The notes under the pieces are model-generated. The model had not been told where the DNA came from, did not search any database, and saw only the letters and a list, made by a program, of their open reading frames with translations. Below are positions 1-6,088 of a stretch of 11,089 nt of DNA, one piece after another. This DNA comes from Pseudomonadota bacterium. Its GTDB lineage: Bacteria > Pseudomonadota > Gammaproteobacteria > Pseudomonadales > UBA5518. Each line of letters begins with the position of its first letter. Within the stretch, counting starts at the first letter, position 1. The position numbers were made by a program, and so were the translations under genes. The DNA lies in contig JAKJFB010000062.1 of assembly GCA_022705125.1 (NCBI GenBank), positions 1-11,089 of the forward strand, read 5' to 3'.

Positions 1-867
1 AAGCTGGACGACGCTGGCCGCCGGCTCAAGGAGCTCATCTTCAAGCAGGGCCAGCTCAAGCACACCCTGGCCCAGTCCCAGCGCCACCTGCGCGACATGC
101 TCGCCGGCTTCGTCGACCAGCTCGCGCGCTTCTCCGAATCGACCGGCGCCTACCACGACCGCATCGGCCAATGCGCCCAGCGCATCGCCCAGGCCAACGA
201 CATCACCGAGATCGGCCCCCTGCTCGACGAGGTCATGACCGAGACGCGCAGCATCCAGGACGAGGCGCGCCGCTCACGCGACGAGCTCATCGTCGCCCGC
301 GGGCAGGCCGCCGAAGCGCAGGAGCGCATCGTCGCGCTGCAGAGCGAGCTCGAGGAGGCCAGCCGCCTGATGCGCCACGACCAGCTCACCGGCGCCCTCA
401 ACCGCCGCGGCCTCGAGGAGATGTTCCAGACCGAATCCGCACGCGCCCAGCGCCGCGGCACCCGGCTCGCCGTCGCGCTGCTCGACATCGACCACTTCAA
501 GAAGCTCAACGACAGCCTCGGCCACAAAGGTGGCGACGACGCCCTGGTACACCTCGCCAAGGTCGTGCGCCAGCACCTGCGCCCCCAGGACGTGCTCGCC
601 CGCTATGGTGGCGAGGAGTTCGTCATCCTGCTGCCCGAGACCGGCGACACCGACGCCCAACAGGCGCTCGTGCGCCTGCAGCGCGAGCTCACCCGCGAAT
701 TCTTCATGGCCGAAATGCAGAAGATCGTGATCACCTTCAGCGCCGGCGTCACCCGCCTGGCCGAGGGCGAAAGCCTGGAGAGCGCGCTGAAGCGCGCCGA
801 CGGCGCGATGTATCAAGCCAAGCAGGCCGGCCGCAACCGCGTGATGGTCGCGCCGCTACACGACTGA
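1..867 (+). CDS. Diguanylate cyclase with GGDEF domain (5'-truncated by the window)
   Basis: This enzyme would join two GTP into the second messenger c-di-GMP in the cytoplasm. The frame is open from base 1, so the gene starts outside the window; 288 residues are visible. Residues 1-80 are mainly helical and contain no sensor domain that I recognise. Residues 84-122 look like a coiled coil rich in E, R and A, which would dimerise the protein. The GGDEF domain covers about 123-284: the metal and substrate segment DIDHFKKLND is at 162-171, the active-site signature GGEEF at 203-207, and a typical C-terminal ADGAMYQAKQAGRNRV near 266-281. An inhibitory I-site RPQD (194-197) sits five residues before GGEEF, the standard spacing, so product feedback is likely. 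No EAL domain follows. The gene converges on the PEP-CTERM gene. The internal ATG at base 97 is not a likely start, because the upstream frame also reads as helical protein. Confidence 0.95.
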   Translation, partial: KLDDAGRRLKELIFKQGQLKHTLAQSQRHLRDMLAGFVDQLARFSESTGAYHDRIGQCAQRIAQANDITEIGPLLDEVMTETRSIQDEARRSRDELIVARGQAAEAQERIVALQSELEEASRLMRHDQLTGALNRRGLEEMFQTESARAQRRGTRLAVALLDIDHFKKLNDSLGHKGGDDALVHLAKVVRQHLRPQDVLARYGGEEFVILLPETGDTDAQQALVRLQRELTREFFMAEMQKIVITFSAGVTRLAEGESLESALKRADGAMYQAKQAGRNRVMVAPLHD

Positions 868-891
868 AAGCGCTCCGGAGCACACGAAACC

Positions 892-934
892 CGCCGGCTT
901 CGCCAAGGGCGCCGAGCCCGTGGCGAAGCCGGCG
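892..934. terminator. Strong dyad between convergent genes, probable bidirectional terminator
   Basis: The two arms, 892-905 (CGCCGGCTTCGCCA) and 921-934, are a perfect 14-base inverted repeat. After one mismatch (906/920) a further 4-base-pair stem (907-910 with 916-919) closes a 5-base loop. The dyad starts 24 bases after the diguanylate cyclase stop and ends 11 bases from the PEP-CTERM stop, so it could end both transcripts. There is no T run on either side, so it is not a textbook intrinsic terminator. It may instead stabilise 3' ends or work together with Rho. Confidence 0.6.
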
Positions 935-945
935 CGGCGGCGTGC

Positions 946-1767
946 TCAGCCCGGCACCTTGCTCCCTTGAGGAGTGCGCAGGCGCGCGGCGGCAAGGCCG
1001 ACGAGGCCCAGCCCGAGGAGCGCGAGCACGCCCGGCTCCGGCACGGTGGGCACCTCGTTGACGCCGATGCGGACGCGGTAGGCGCCATCGTTGTCGTCGT
1101 AGGCACCGGGCACGCCATCGAAGCCGAAGCCGTCCGGGATCCCCAGGAACAGCCTCGTGGCGCCGCTCGGCGCGATGAACTCCTGGAAAATCGAGGACGT
1201 GGTCACGCCGTTGCCGATATAGAAGATCTGCCCGAGCCCGGGGCTCAGTGTCGTGAAGTTGCGGCCCAGGCCGGTCGTGCTGAAGTCGAGGCGCGCGGGT
1301 GCGCCAGCGCTGGGGATGCTGTTGTCCAGGAAGACGCCGACGAGTGCCCCCTCGGGACCGAAGTAGCCACTGATGCCGCCGAAGGACGAGAGATCGCTGC
1401 AGCTCGACCCCGCGCAATCGGCGTTGTTGCCCTCGGGGCCATAGAACGGCGCACCGACCCCGTTGAAGTAGCTGATGCCGCCGATCGAGGGATCCGCGAG
1501 GCGGATGACGTCGCCCGCAGCCACGCCGAGGTATGGCGGGAAGGTCTCCTGGATCTCCTCGGGCGTCGCCCCCCCGTGGCGTTGCATGCCGGTGGGAGAG
1601 CTCCAAGGCGCAGACGCCAGCGGAATCGTGATGTCCGTTCTCCCCGCCAGGAAGATCGCGTCGCTGCCGCGAACCGTGACATCGAGCACGGCCGCCTCTG
1701 CCGTGCCGGAACCGAGCGCCGTGACCAGCGCCGCAGTTGCAAGGATCGATGCGCAAGCCTGCCTCAT
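946..1767 (-). CDS. PEP-CTERM sorted secreted protein with LecA (PA-IL)-like body
   Basis: A 273-residue exported protein. Residues 1-25 form a signal peptide (MRQACAS, a hydrophobic stretch, then AEA before the likely cut). The C-terminus has the sorting signal: VPEP at 242-245, a hydrophobic helix at about 247-261 and a basic tail (ARLR). In this family an exosortase recognises the signal and releases the protein to the envelope or extracellular matrix; no exosortase is in the window. The body has features I recall from the galactose lectin LecA: AGDVIRL near 84-90, YGPEG at 109-113, a two-cysteine segment (C118, C123), FIAPSGATRLFLG near 197-209, and the loop VPGAYDDNDGAY at 219-230, which parallels the LecA calcium loop. 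The start at 1767 has GGAGGAG (1774-1780) at good spacing. The frame runs on upstream without a stop, but that part is antisense to the channel gene. Family assignment is firm; lectin function is inferred. Confidence 0.9.
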   Translation of the reverse strand: MRQACASILATAALVTALGSGTAEAAVLDVTVRGSDAIFLAGRTDITIPLASAPWSSPTGMQRHGGATPEEIQETFPPYLGVAAGDVIRLADPSIGGISYFNGVGAPFYGPEGNNADCAGSSCSDLSSFGGISGYFGPEGALVGVFLDNSIPSAGAPARLDFSTTGLGRNFTTLSPGLGQIFYIGNGVTTSSIFQEFIAPSGATRLFLGIPDGFGFDGVPGAYDDNDGAYRVRIGVNEVPTVPEPGVLALLGLGLVGLAAARLRTPQGSKVPG

Positions 1768-1773
1768 GATTCG

Positions 1774-1780
1774 CTCCTCC
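1774..1780 (-). promoter_or_regulatory. Ribosome binding site of the PEP-CTERM gene
   Basis: On the minus strand this reads GGAGGAG, six bases before the ATG at 1767. It decides the start: the frame is open far upstream, but only this ATG is followed by a signal peptide. Confidence 0.85.
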
Positions 1781-1810
1781 CCGGTATCCAACACTCCCCG
1801 AAAAGACTCA

Positions 1811-1826
1811 AGCAAGAACCGAACCA
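1811..1826 (-). promoter_or_regulatory. Probable sigma-54 (RpoN) promoter of the PEP-CTERM gene
   Basis: The minus strand reads TGGTTCGGTTCTTGCT. The -24 GG (1825-1824) and the -12 GC (1813-1812) are exactly ten bases apart. Against the consensus TGGCACG-N4-TTGCW, 10 of 12 defined bases match, including the whole -12 element. Transcription would start near 1800, giving a leader of about 33 bases that contains the ribosome binding site. Sigma-54 and the PrsK/PrsR pair are known to control PEP-CTERM genes in related floc-forming bacteria, which makes this match more credible. Confidence 0.7.
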
Positions 1827-1846
1827 AACCGTAAGCCGCTGATTTA

Positions 1847-1863
1847 TCGACGACTTCCGTCGA
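1847..1863. promoter_or_regulatory. Inverted repeat upstream of the sigma-54 promoter, possible activator site
   Basis: TCGACG (1847-1852) and CGTCGA (1858-1863) are perfect arms around a five-base spacer. The site is about 47-63 bases upstream of the predicted start of transcription. This is somewhat close for a sigma-54 enhancer site, and short dyads arise by chance in GC-rich DNA. The rest of the 170-base gap (1768-1937) holds an A6 run at 1881-1886 and no gene. Confidence 0.3.
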
Positions 1864-1937
1864 CACCCGTCTCCGAGTGTAAAAAAGACCGACAGCGCCA
1901 CACCCCGCCCCGACGAGCCGCGCAGGCAAGCCTGTTC

Positions 1938-2852
1938 CTAGGACGCGGCTTCCGCATGTTGGCACGCGGACACCGCCAGCGGCTGCGCCAGCACGACCCC
2001 GCGCGCACGCAGCGCCGCATCGACGAGCCCGAGCACCTCGTCGCGGCAGACCGGCTCGCGGTCGTGCTGCGGCACCCAGTACTTCACCCGATAGGTGATG
2101 CCCCCAGGGCCATAGGACACCAGCTGCACCTCGGGCGGCTTGTCCTCGGCGATGCTCGCCGCATGCGTCAGCGCCGCGCGCATCAGCTCCCGCGCCTCGG
2201 CCACCGGCAGCGCGACCGGCAGGGTGAGCTCGGCATGGTCGCGATATTCCTTCTTCGGCGCGCTGAAATTGGTGATCCGCTGCCGCGAGATCTGGCTGTT
2301 GGGCAGGATCACGTAGGTGCTGTCCCCGGTCACCAGCCGCGTCGTGCGCCAGCCGATCTCCTGCACCCGCCCCTGGGCCAGGTTTTCGATGCGCACCCAG
2401 TCGCCGATGCGGAACGGCGCCTCGATCCCGAGCGCGATCCCCGACAGCGTGTCGGCCACCACGTTGCGGATCGCGAAGCCCAGCACCGCCAGCACCAGGC
2501 CCGAGCCGGTCAGGATCCCCGACAGGTCCTGGCGGAACAGCAGCGACAGCCCGCCCAGCGCCGCCAGCGCGAACAGGAACACCCGCAGCAGGTCCAGCAG
2601 CACCTTGGGCACCGGCTTGCGCCCCTTGCGCCGCTGCGACAGCCGCGCCGACGCGAGCGCGTGCAGCAGATGCGCGCCGGTGAACAGGGCGAGCGCGAGC
2701 GCCGCATTGCGCACCGGATCGAGCCAGGCCTGCACGGCATGATCGGCCGGCAGCAACCCGAACGCCCGCTCGGCATACAGGAAGAACAACACCAGGAGGA
2801 GGAGACCGACGCCGGCATGCGAGCCGGCGCGGGAGTACAGCGCGCGAACCAT
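1938..2852 (-). CDS. Small-conductance mechanosensitive channel, MscS family
   Basis: A 304-residue inner-membrane channel expected to open under membrane tension and release solutes during osmotic downshock. Four hydrophobic segments are visible: about 14-34, 49-68, 85-106 and the pore-lining helix about 112-133 (GSGLVLAVLGFAIRNVV). The MscS beta domain follows: APFRIGDWVRI at 145-154, then a G-V-E-I turn and VILPNSQISRQRITNFS, the counterpart of the E. coli IPNGKIIAGNIINFS segment. The C-terminal part has the alpha/beta character of the cytoplasmic vestibule. The length is close to that of E. coli MscS (286), with one extra N-terminal helix. I chose the ATG at 2852 because a hydrophobic helix follows soon after and AAGG lies seven bases upstream. 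The frame is open to 3134, but that extension is basic and proline-rich and looks like non-coding DNA. The gene stands alone. Confidence 0.92.
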   Translation of the reverse strand: MVRALYSRAGSHAGVGLLLLVLFFLYAERAFGLLPADHAVQAWLDPVRNAALALALFTGAHLLHALASARLSQRRKGRKPVPKVLLDLLRVFLFALAALGGLSLLFRQDLSGILTGSGLVLAVLGFAIRNVVADTLSGIALGIEAPFRIGDWVRIENLAQGRVQEIGWRTTRLVTGDSTYVILPNSQISRQRITNFSAPKKEYRDHAELTLPVALPVAEARELMRAALTHAASIAEDKPPEVQLVSYGPGGITYRVKYWVPQHDREPVCRDEVLGLVDAALRARGVVLAQPLAVSACQHAEAAS

Positions 2853-2892
2853 GGCAGGACCTTCGAGACGAGAGGAAAAGACACTCCACCGA

Positions 2893-2954
2893 CCCCGGCC
2901 TGCCGATCCGCGCCGGCAAGGCGCTATCGAGGCCGGGGCCAGGCATGTGCCTGG
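2893..2954. repeat. Cluster of dyads upstream of the MscS gene
   Basis: An 8-base inverted repeat, CCCCGGCC (2893-2900) with GGCCGGGG (2931-2938), encloses a smaller TGCCG/CGGCA pair (2901-2905, 2914-2918). It is followed at once by a near-palindrome CCAGGCA-TG-TGCCTGG (2939-2954). The cluster lies 41-102 bases upstream of the channel ATG, in the probable leader or promoter. It could be an operator, an mRNA structure, or chance in GC-rich DNA. No good -35/-10 pair was found nearby. The rest of the gap 2853-3096 holds a tandem pair of TGGCCA (3027-3032, 3036-3041) and no gene. Confidence 0.35.
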
Positions 2955-3065
2955 TCGATGCACAAGGCGAATCTCGCGCGGCCGCAGCAGCCCATCACAT
3001 GGTCTCCGGAAGTTCCTGGGGGTGGGTGGCCAGGATGGCCAATCGTTTCTAACTGGGGATCGATT

Positions 3066-3083
3066 CCGCGTTTTCAAACGCAG
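3066..3083 (-). terminator. Weak hairpin after the small membrane protein gene
   Basis: On the minus strand CTGCGTTT and AAACGCGG pair (one G-U) around two bases, about 13 bases after the stop at 3097. There is no T run after the stem, so the call is tentative. Confidence 0.35.
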
Positions 3084-3096
3084 GGCCCCGCCTGCC

Positions 3097-3432
3097 TCAC
3101 CCCTGCGCTTGCGACTTGTTCTGTCGCTCCTCACGCGCAGCTTTCTCTCGGGCGGCCTCGCGCTCCTCGTCCAGCTTCTTCTTGCCGTAAGCGATCGCCA
3201 TCTTCATGGCCACGACCATCACCCCACCGATCAGCACGATATACAGCAACGAAGCTCGATTGCCGGGGTCCGCCTCAGTCACTGCCGTCTTCGCGCCTTC
3301 CTTCTTCTCCTGCTGCTGCGCGGGCGCCTGCACGCTCGCCATCCCCCCTTCCTGTCCGGCGCCCGCGGCCATGGCCGTGCCACTCGAAAGGAGGACACAG
3401 AAACCGATCGACACTGCCATGATCCAATTCAT
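3097..3432 (-). CDS. Small exported single-span membrane protein, unrecognised
   Basis: I do not recognise this 111-residue protein. It has a signal peptide (about 1-23, ending GTAMAAGA), a low-complexity linker rich in A, Q, E and K (about 24-60), a membrane helix at about 61-80 (SLLYIVLIGGVMVVAMKMAI) and a highly charged tail from 84 (GKKKLDEEREAAREKAAREE) that should be a helix or coiled coil. The topology would put the linker in the periplasm and the tail in the cytoplasm. I chose the ATG at 3432 because GAGGA ends five bases upstream. The in-frame ATG at 3444 would add four residues but has a poor ribosome binding site. It is divergent from the pirin gene and follows no operon partner. 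The signal peptide, membrane helix and ribosome binding site together support a real gene. Confidence 0.75.
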   Translation of the reverse strand: MNWIMAVSIGFCVLLSSGTAMAAGAGQEGGMASVQAPAQQQEKKEGAKTAVTEADPGNRASLLYIVLIGGVMVVAMKMAIAYGKKKLDEEREAAREKAAREERQNKSQAQG

Positions 3433-3489
3433 CGAAATCCTCATTCGTCGATCTCGTCACGCGCTGTCCACTTTTCCAGCGAGCGGCGC

Positions 3490-3511
3490 CTCGACACATC
3501 GATCTGTCGAG
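3490..3511. promoter_or_regulatory. 22-base palindrome between the divergent genes, candidate operator
   Basis: The arms CTCGACA (3490-3496) and TGTCGAG (3505-3511) are perfect, and the centre ATCGAT (3498-3503) is itself palindromic. Only the C/C pair at 3497/3504 breaks the symmetry, so 20 of 22 positions are symmetric. On the minus strand a TACAAT at 3526-3521 could be the -10 box of the small membrane protein gene, which would put the palindrome just after the start of transcription, where a repressor would sit. No convincing -35 accompanies it. Nothing else was found in the rest of the gap 3433-3646. Confidence 0.5.
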
Positions 3512-3646
3512 CCTCTGGTCATTGTACTGAAGAACCCCGCCGGGACTCGGCACCCGAACAGCCCACCGCGGTCGACGCGCCGCAAGAATCTCTCCACGGG
3601 GAATCCCCACGACGCCCAAGGCAGCAGCCCCACGAGGACACAGACC

Positions 3647-4552
3647 ATGAACCCGCTCGTCCGCATCCAGCCCCGCAGCGCCGACCTCGGCGACGGCATG
3701 CGCGTCCGCCGCACCCTCCCCAATCGCCAGCAGCGCATGGTTGGGGCGTGGTGCTTCCTCGACCACGCCGGGCCGGTGCACTTCGAGCCCGGCAAGGGCC
3801 TGCACGTCGGCGCGCATCCGCATATCGGCCTGCAGACCTTCACCTGGCTGATCGAGGGCGAGGTGCTGCACCGCGACAGCCTGGGCAACGAGCAGCTCAT
3901 CCGCCCGGGACAGGTCAACCTGATGACCGCAGGCCACGGCATCACCCATACCGAGGATTCGCTGCACGACGGCGTGCGGCTGCACGCCGCGCAACTGTGG
4001 ATCGCCCTGCCGCCGGAGCACCAGGATTGCGCCCCGGCCTTCGACCACTACCCCACGCTGCCGCAATGGCGCGAAGGCGGCGCCGAACTCACCCTGCTCG
4101 CCGGCCGCTACGGCCAACGGACCGCGCCGGCGCGCATCCACTCCGCGCTGGTCGGCATCGACATCGCCTGCGACGAGGCGAGCGCGCTCACGCTCGCGCT
4201 CGACCCCAGTTTCGAGTACGGGCTGATGGCGCTCGTGGGCGATCTGAAGATCGACGGCGAGACGATCCGTACAGACGAGCTCGCCTACCTCGGCAAAGGA
4301 CGCGGCGAGCTGCACCTGGCCCTGCCCGCAGGCGCGCGGGTGCTGTTCCTGGGTGGCGAGCCGTTCGACGAACCGGTGCAGATGTGGTGGAACTTCGTCG
4401 GCTTCAGCAGAGCCGACATCGCGCAGGCGCAGGCCGCGTGGGAGCGCGGCGACGAGCGCTTCGGCGCGGTCGGTGACGGCCGGGCGCGACGCCTCGTGGC
4501 GCCGCCTCTGCCACGGCGGGGGCCGGGCGACACGCGCCTCCCCCACACCTGA
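3647..4552 (+). CDS. Pirin family protein (bicupin metal-binding protein)
   Basis: A 301-residue cytoplasmic bicupin. Pirins bind iron or another metal in the N-terminal cupin; some have quercetinase-type dioxygenase activity and others act as regulators or redox sensors. The four ligands are present: H57 and H59 in AHPHIGLQT, and H101 and E103 in GHGITHTE, almost the same numbering as in human pirin (56, 58, 101, 103). The N-terminal cupin covers about 30-125 and the C-terminal cupin about 160-260, ending with GGEPFDEPVQMWWNFVGF, typical of the family. The length is normal. The ATG at 3647 has GAGGA (3634-3638) eight bases upstream. The last 30 residues are basic and proline-rich and add nothing recognisable. 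The gene stands alone, divergent from the small membrane protein gene. The natural substrate cannot be read from the sequence. Confidence 0.93.
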   Translation: MNPLVRIQPRSADLGDGMRVRRTLPNRQQRMVGAWCFLDHAGPVHFEPGKGLHVGAHPHIGLQTFTWLIEGEVLHRDSLGNEQLIRPGQVNLMTAGHGITHTEDSLHDGVRLHAAQLWIALPPEHQDCAPAFDHYPTLPQWREGGAELTLLAGRYGQRTAPARIHSALVGIDIACDEASALTLALDPSFEYGLMALVGDLKIDGETIRTDELAYLGKGRGELHLALPAGARVLFLGGEPFDEPVQMWWNFVGFSRADIAQAQAAWERGDERFGAVGDGRARRLVAPPLPRRGPGDTRLPHT

Positions 4553-4634
4553 GCGCAGTCGAGGTCGAAACCCGGACTCCGGTCCGAGCGGTCGGCAAGC
4601 ACCGCCCCCAGCCAGCCCTCGAGCCGGGCAGCCT

Positions 4635-4756
4635 GCGCGCGGTCCGCGCGCGTACGAATGCTGTCGAGTCTGCGACGCACGTCACCGACGATCCGGACCG
4701 ACCAATGGAACATCGGATCGGCCGATCGCACTCGACCCCGTCGGGCGAGACGCCCG
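4635..4756. terminator. Two hairpins in the gap between the convergent pirin and RIO kinase genes
   Basis: Hairpin one is GCGCGCGG (4635-4642), one base, then CCGCGCGC (4644-4651), 82 bases after the pirin stop. Hairpin two is CGGGCG (4742-4747), AGA, CGCCCG (4751-4756), 31 bases beyond the RIO kinase stop. Neither has a T run. They may end or protect the two facing transcripts. I see no gene in the gap 4553-4787, although several frames stay open because of the base composition. Confidence 0.4.
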
Positions 4757-4787
4757 GGCAAGCGCGCATCGGAGTCCGCCTCGCCGC

Positions 4788-5645
4788 TCAGCGCTGGCCG
4801 GCGGCCTCTGCCCGGCCCGCCTGGCGCGCGGCCTCCTCACGACGCGCCGCCTCGATCACCTGCATCACCTCATCGACATCGGCGTGCCCGGCCTCCACCT
4901 CGAAGACCCCGGTGAGCGCGCTCTCGGGCTGCAGCTTGCCCGACTCGTACAAGGCCCAGATCTCCTTGCCATACGCGGTGTCGAGCAGGTCGGGGGCGAA
5001 CTGCCCGAAGTAGGCGGCGAGGTTGCCGACATCGCGCTCGAGCATGGCGCGGGCGTTGTTGTTGGCCGCCGCATCCACCGCCTGCGGCAGGTCGATGATC
5101 ACCGGCCCGTCGCGATCGACCAGCACGTTGTATTCCGACAGATCCCCATGGACGATGCCGGCGCACAGCATGCGCACGACCTGGCGCACCAGCTCGGCAT
5201 GGAAGCGCCGCGCATCCGCCTCGTCGAGCACCACATCGTTGAGCCGCGGCGCCGGCTCGCCGTCCTCGTCGGCCACCAGCTCCATCAGCAGCACGCCCTC
5301 GTGGAAGTCGTAGGGCACGGGCACGCGCACCCCGGCCGCGGCGAGCCGCCGCAGCGCGTCGACCTCGGCGTGCTGCCACGCCGCCTCCTGCTCCTGGCGG
5401 CCGTAGCGCGAGCCCTTGGCCATCGCGCGCGCCTGACGGCTGTTCTTGACCTTGCGCCCCTCGGTGTAGTCGGCCGCCTTGTGGAAGCCGCGCTTGTTGG
5501 CCTCCTTGTACACCTTGGCGCAGCGCAGCTCGTCGCCGCACTGCACGACATAGACCATGGCCTCCTTGCCGCTCATGAGCTGGCGCAGGACGTGGTCGAC
5601 GAGGCCGTCGGCCACCAGCGGTTCAATTCTGCTCGGGGTCTTCAC
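4788..5645 (-). CDS. RIO1-type serine/threonine protein kinase
   Basis: A 285-residue cytoplasmic RIO kinase. Key parts are visible: the nucleotide loop SGKEAMVY at 25-32 (compare STGKEANVY in Rio1), the ATP-anchoring lysine K44 (RCAKVYKE), the RIO-specific flexible segment about 50-85, the hinge VLLMELV near 118-124, the catalytic loop HGDLSEYN at 166-173 (D168 catalytic, N173 metal) and the metal-binding aspartate D185 in IIDLPQAVD. All catalytic residues are intact. Archaeal and eukaryotic family members act in ribosome maturation; the bacterial substrates are largely unknown. The start is probably the GTG at 5645, whose bases overlap the stop of the VF530 gene (GTGA), a classic coupled arrangement, although no good ribosome binding site is seen. 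The frame is open up to 6008, but that part overlaps the whole VF530 gene in another frame. The last 25 residues are rich in A, E and R. Confidence 0.9.
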   Translation of the reverse strand: MKTPSRIEPLVADGLVDHVLRQLMSGKEAMVYVVQCGDELRCAKVYKEANKRGFHKAADYTEGRKVKNSRQARAMAKGSRYGRQEQEAAWQHAEVDALRRLAAAGVRVPVPYDFHEGVLLMELVADEDGEPAPRLNDVVLDEADARRFHAELVRQVVRMLCAGIVHGDLSEYNVLVDRDGPVIIDLPQAVDAAANNNARAMLERDVGNLAAYFGQFAPDLLDTAYGKEIWALYESGKLQPESALTGVFEVEAGHADVDEVMQVIEAARREEAARQAGRAEAAGQR

Positions 5646-5920
5646 GTGTTCGGGGTGCTCCGCGGGGTGTCGGGGTCCGTTGCCGCGCCCGGCCGGGCGG
5701 CCGCACGCAGGGTATCGAGATACAGCGCCTCCACCTGCTCGCGCGCCCACGGCGTGCGACGCAGGAACTTGAGGCTCGAGGCGATGCTCGGTTCGTGGTT
5801 GAAGCAGCGGATGTCGATCCGCCGCCCCAGGCCCGCCCAGCCGAAGCAGGCGACCAGGTCGGTCACGATCCGTTCGAGCGTCAGGCCATGGAGCGGATTC
5901 TTGGGTTGTGCTGCGGTCAT
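5642..5920 (-). CDS. VF530 family DNA-binding protein (DUF2132)
   Basis: A 92-residue protein of the VF530 family, named after a Vibrio fischeri protein of known structure annotated as DNA-binding. The family core is easy to see: [16 protein letters not shown] at 8-23, then [15 protein letters not shown] and [29 protein letters not shown] short disordered tail rich in P, T and A follows. The ATG at 5920 has a moderate GAGAAG upstream. It is the first gene of a two-gene operon; its stop overlaps the start of the RIO kinase by four bases. The cellular role of the family is not settled. Being coupled to a kinase raises the possibility that it is a substrate or partner, which is inference only. 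Confidence 0.9.
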   Translation of the reverse strand: MTAAQPKNPLHGLTLERIVTDLVACFGWAGLGRRIDIRCFNHEPSIASSLKFLRRTPWAREQVEALYLDTLRAAARPGAATDPDTPRSTPNT

Positions 5921-5978
5921 CGGGTCTTCTCGCGTCGAGACTGACGGTTGTGCGGATCGCTTGCTGCAGGGGGAGTGA

Positions 5979-6008
5979 CTGATACTCCGCGCTGGCGCGC
6001 GTTGTCAA
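5979..6008 (-). promoter_or_regulatory. Sigma-70 promoter of the VF530-RIO kinase operon
   Basis: The minus strand has a perfect -35 TTGACA (6008-6003), an 18-base spacer and the -10 TATCAG (5984-5979, four of six bases). Transcription would start near 5972, about 50 bases before the VF530 start. The spacer holds the palindrome CGCGC-CA-GCGCG, and GGAGT/ACTCC arms (5972-5976, 5984-5988) flank the -10 box, so a repressor could bind here. Confidence 0.65.
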
Positions 6009-6088
6009 TCCGGGGTGTAACGGGCGGCAGAAGGCTGAAATGGGTCTGCGTGGTCATGTGTCGTTTTGCCCGTTGATGCTCGGGTCGC

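Noticed and set aside
1881..1886. T6 run on the minus strand as intrinsic terminator of the channel gene
   Set aside because: No stable stem lies directly before it; the nearest small hairpin (CAGGC/GCCTG at 1923-1934) is about 36 bases away.
946..2946. Single 666-residue protein joining the PEP-CTERM frame to upstream sequence
   Set aside because: The upstream part lies over the channel gene in another frame. A signal peptide with its own ribosome binding site begins at 1767, so the extension is spurious.
3040..3074. TTGAAA on the minus strand as a -35 box for the channel gene
   Set aside because: No acceptable -10 box lies 16-18 bases downstream, and the site is about 220 bases from the start codon.
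1956..3422. Open frame of 488 codons on the + strand
   Set aside because: Antisense to the MscS channel gene and the small membrane protein gene; its product is rich in R, Q, H and P with no domain or ribosome binding site.
3275..4546. Open frame of 423 codons on the - strand over the pirin gene
   Set aside because: Pirin on the + strand has all metal ligands and a ribosome binding site. The opposite frame has no recognisable domain.
4285..4761. Possible gene on the - strand in the pirin-RIO gap
   Set aside because: Much of it runs antisense into the pirin gene, there is no family resemblance, and several frames are open here simply because of high G+C.
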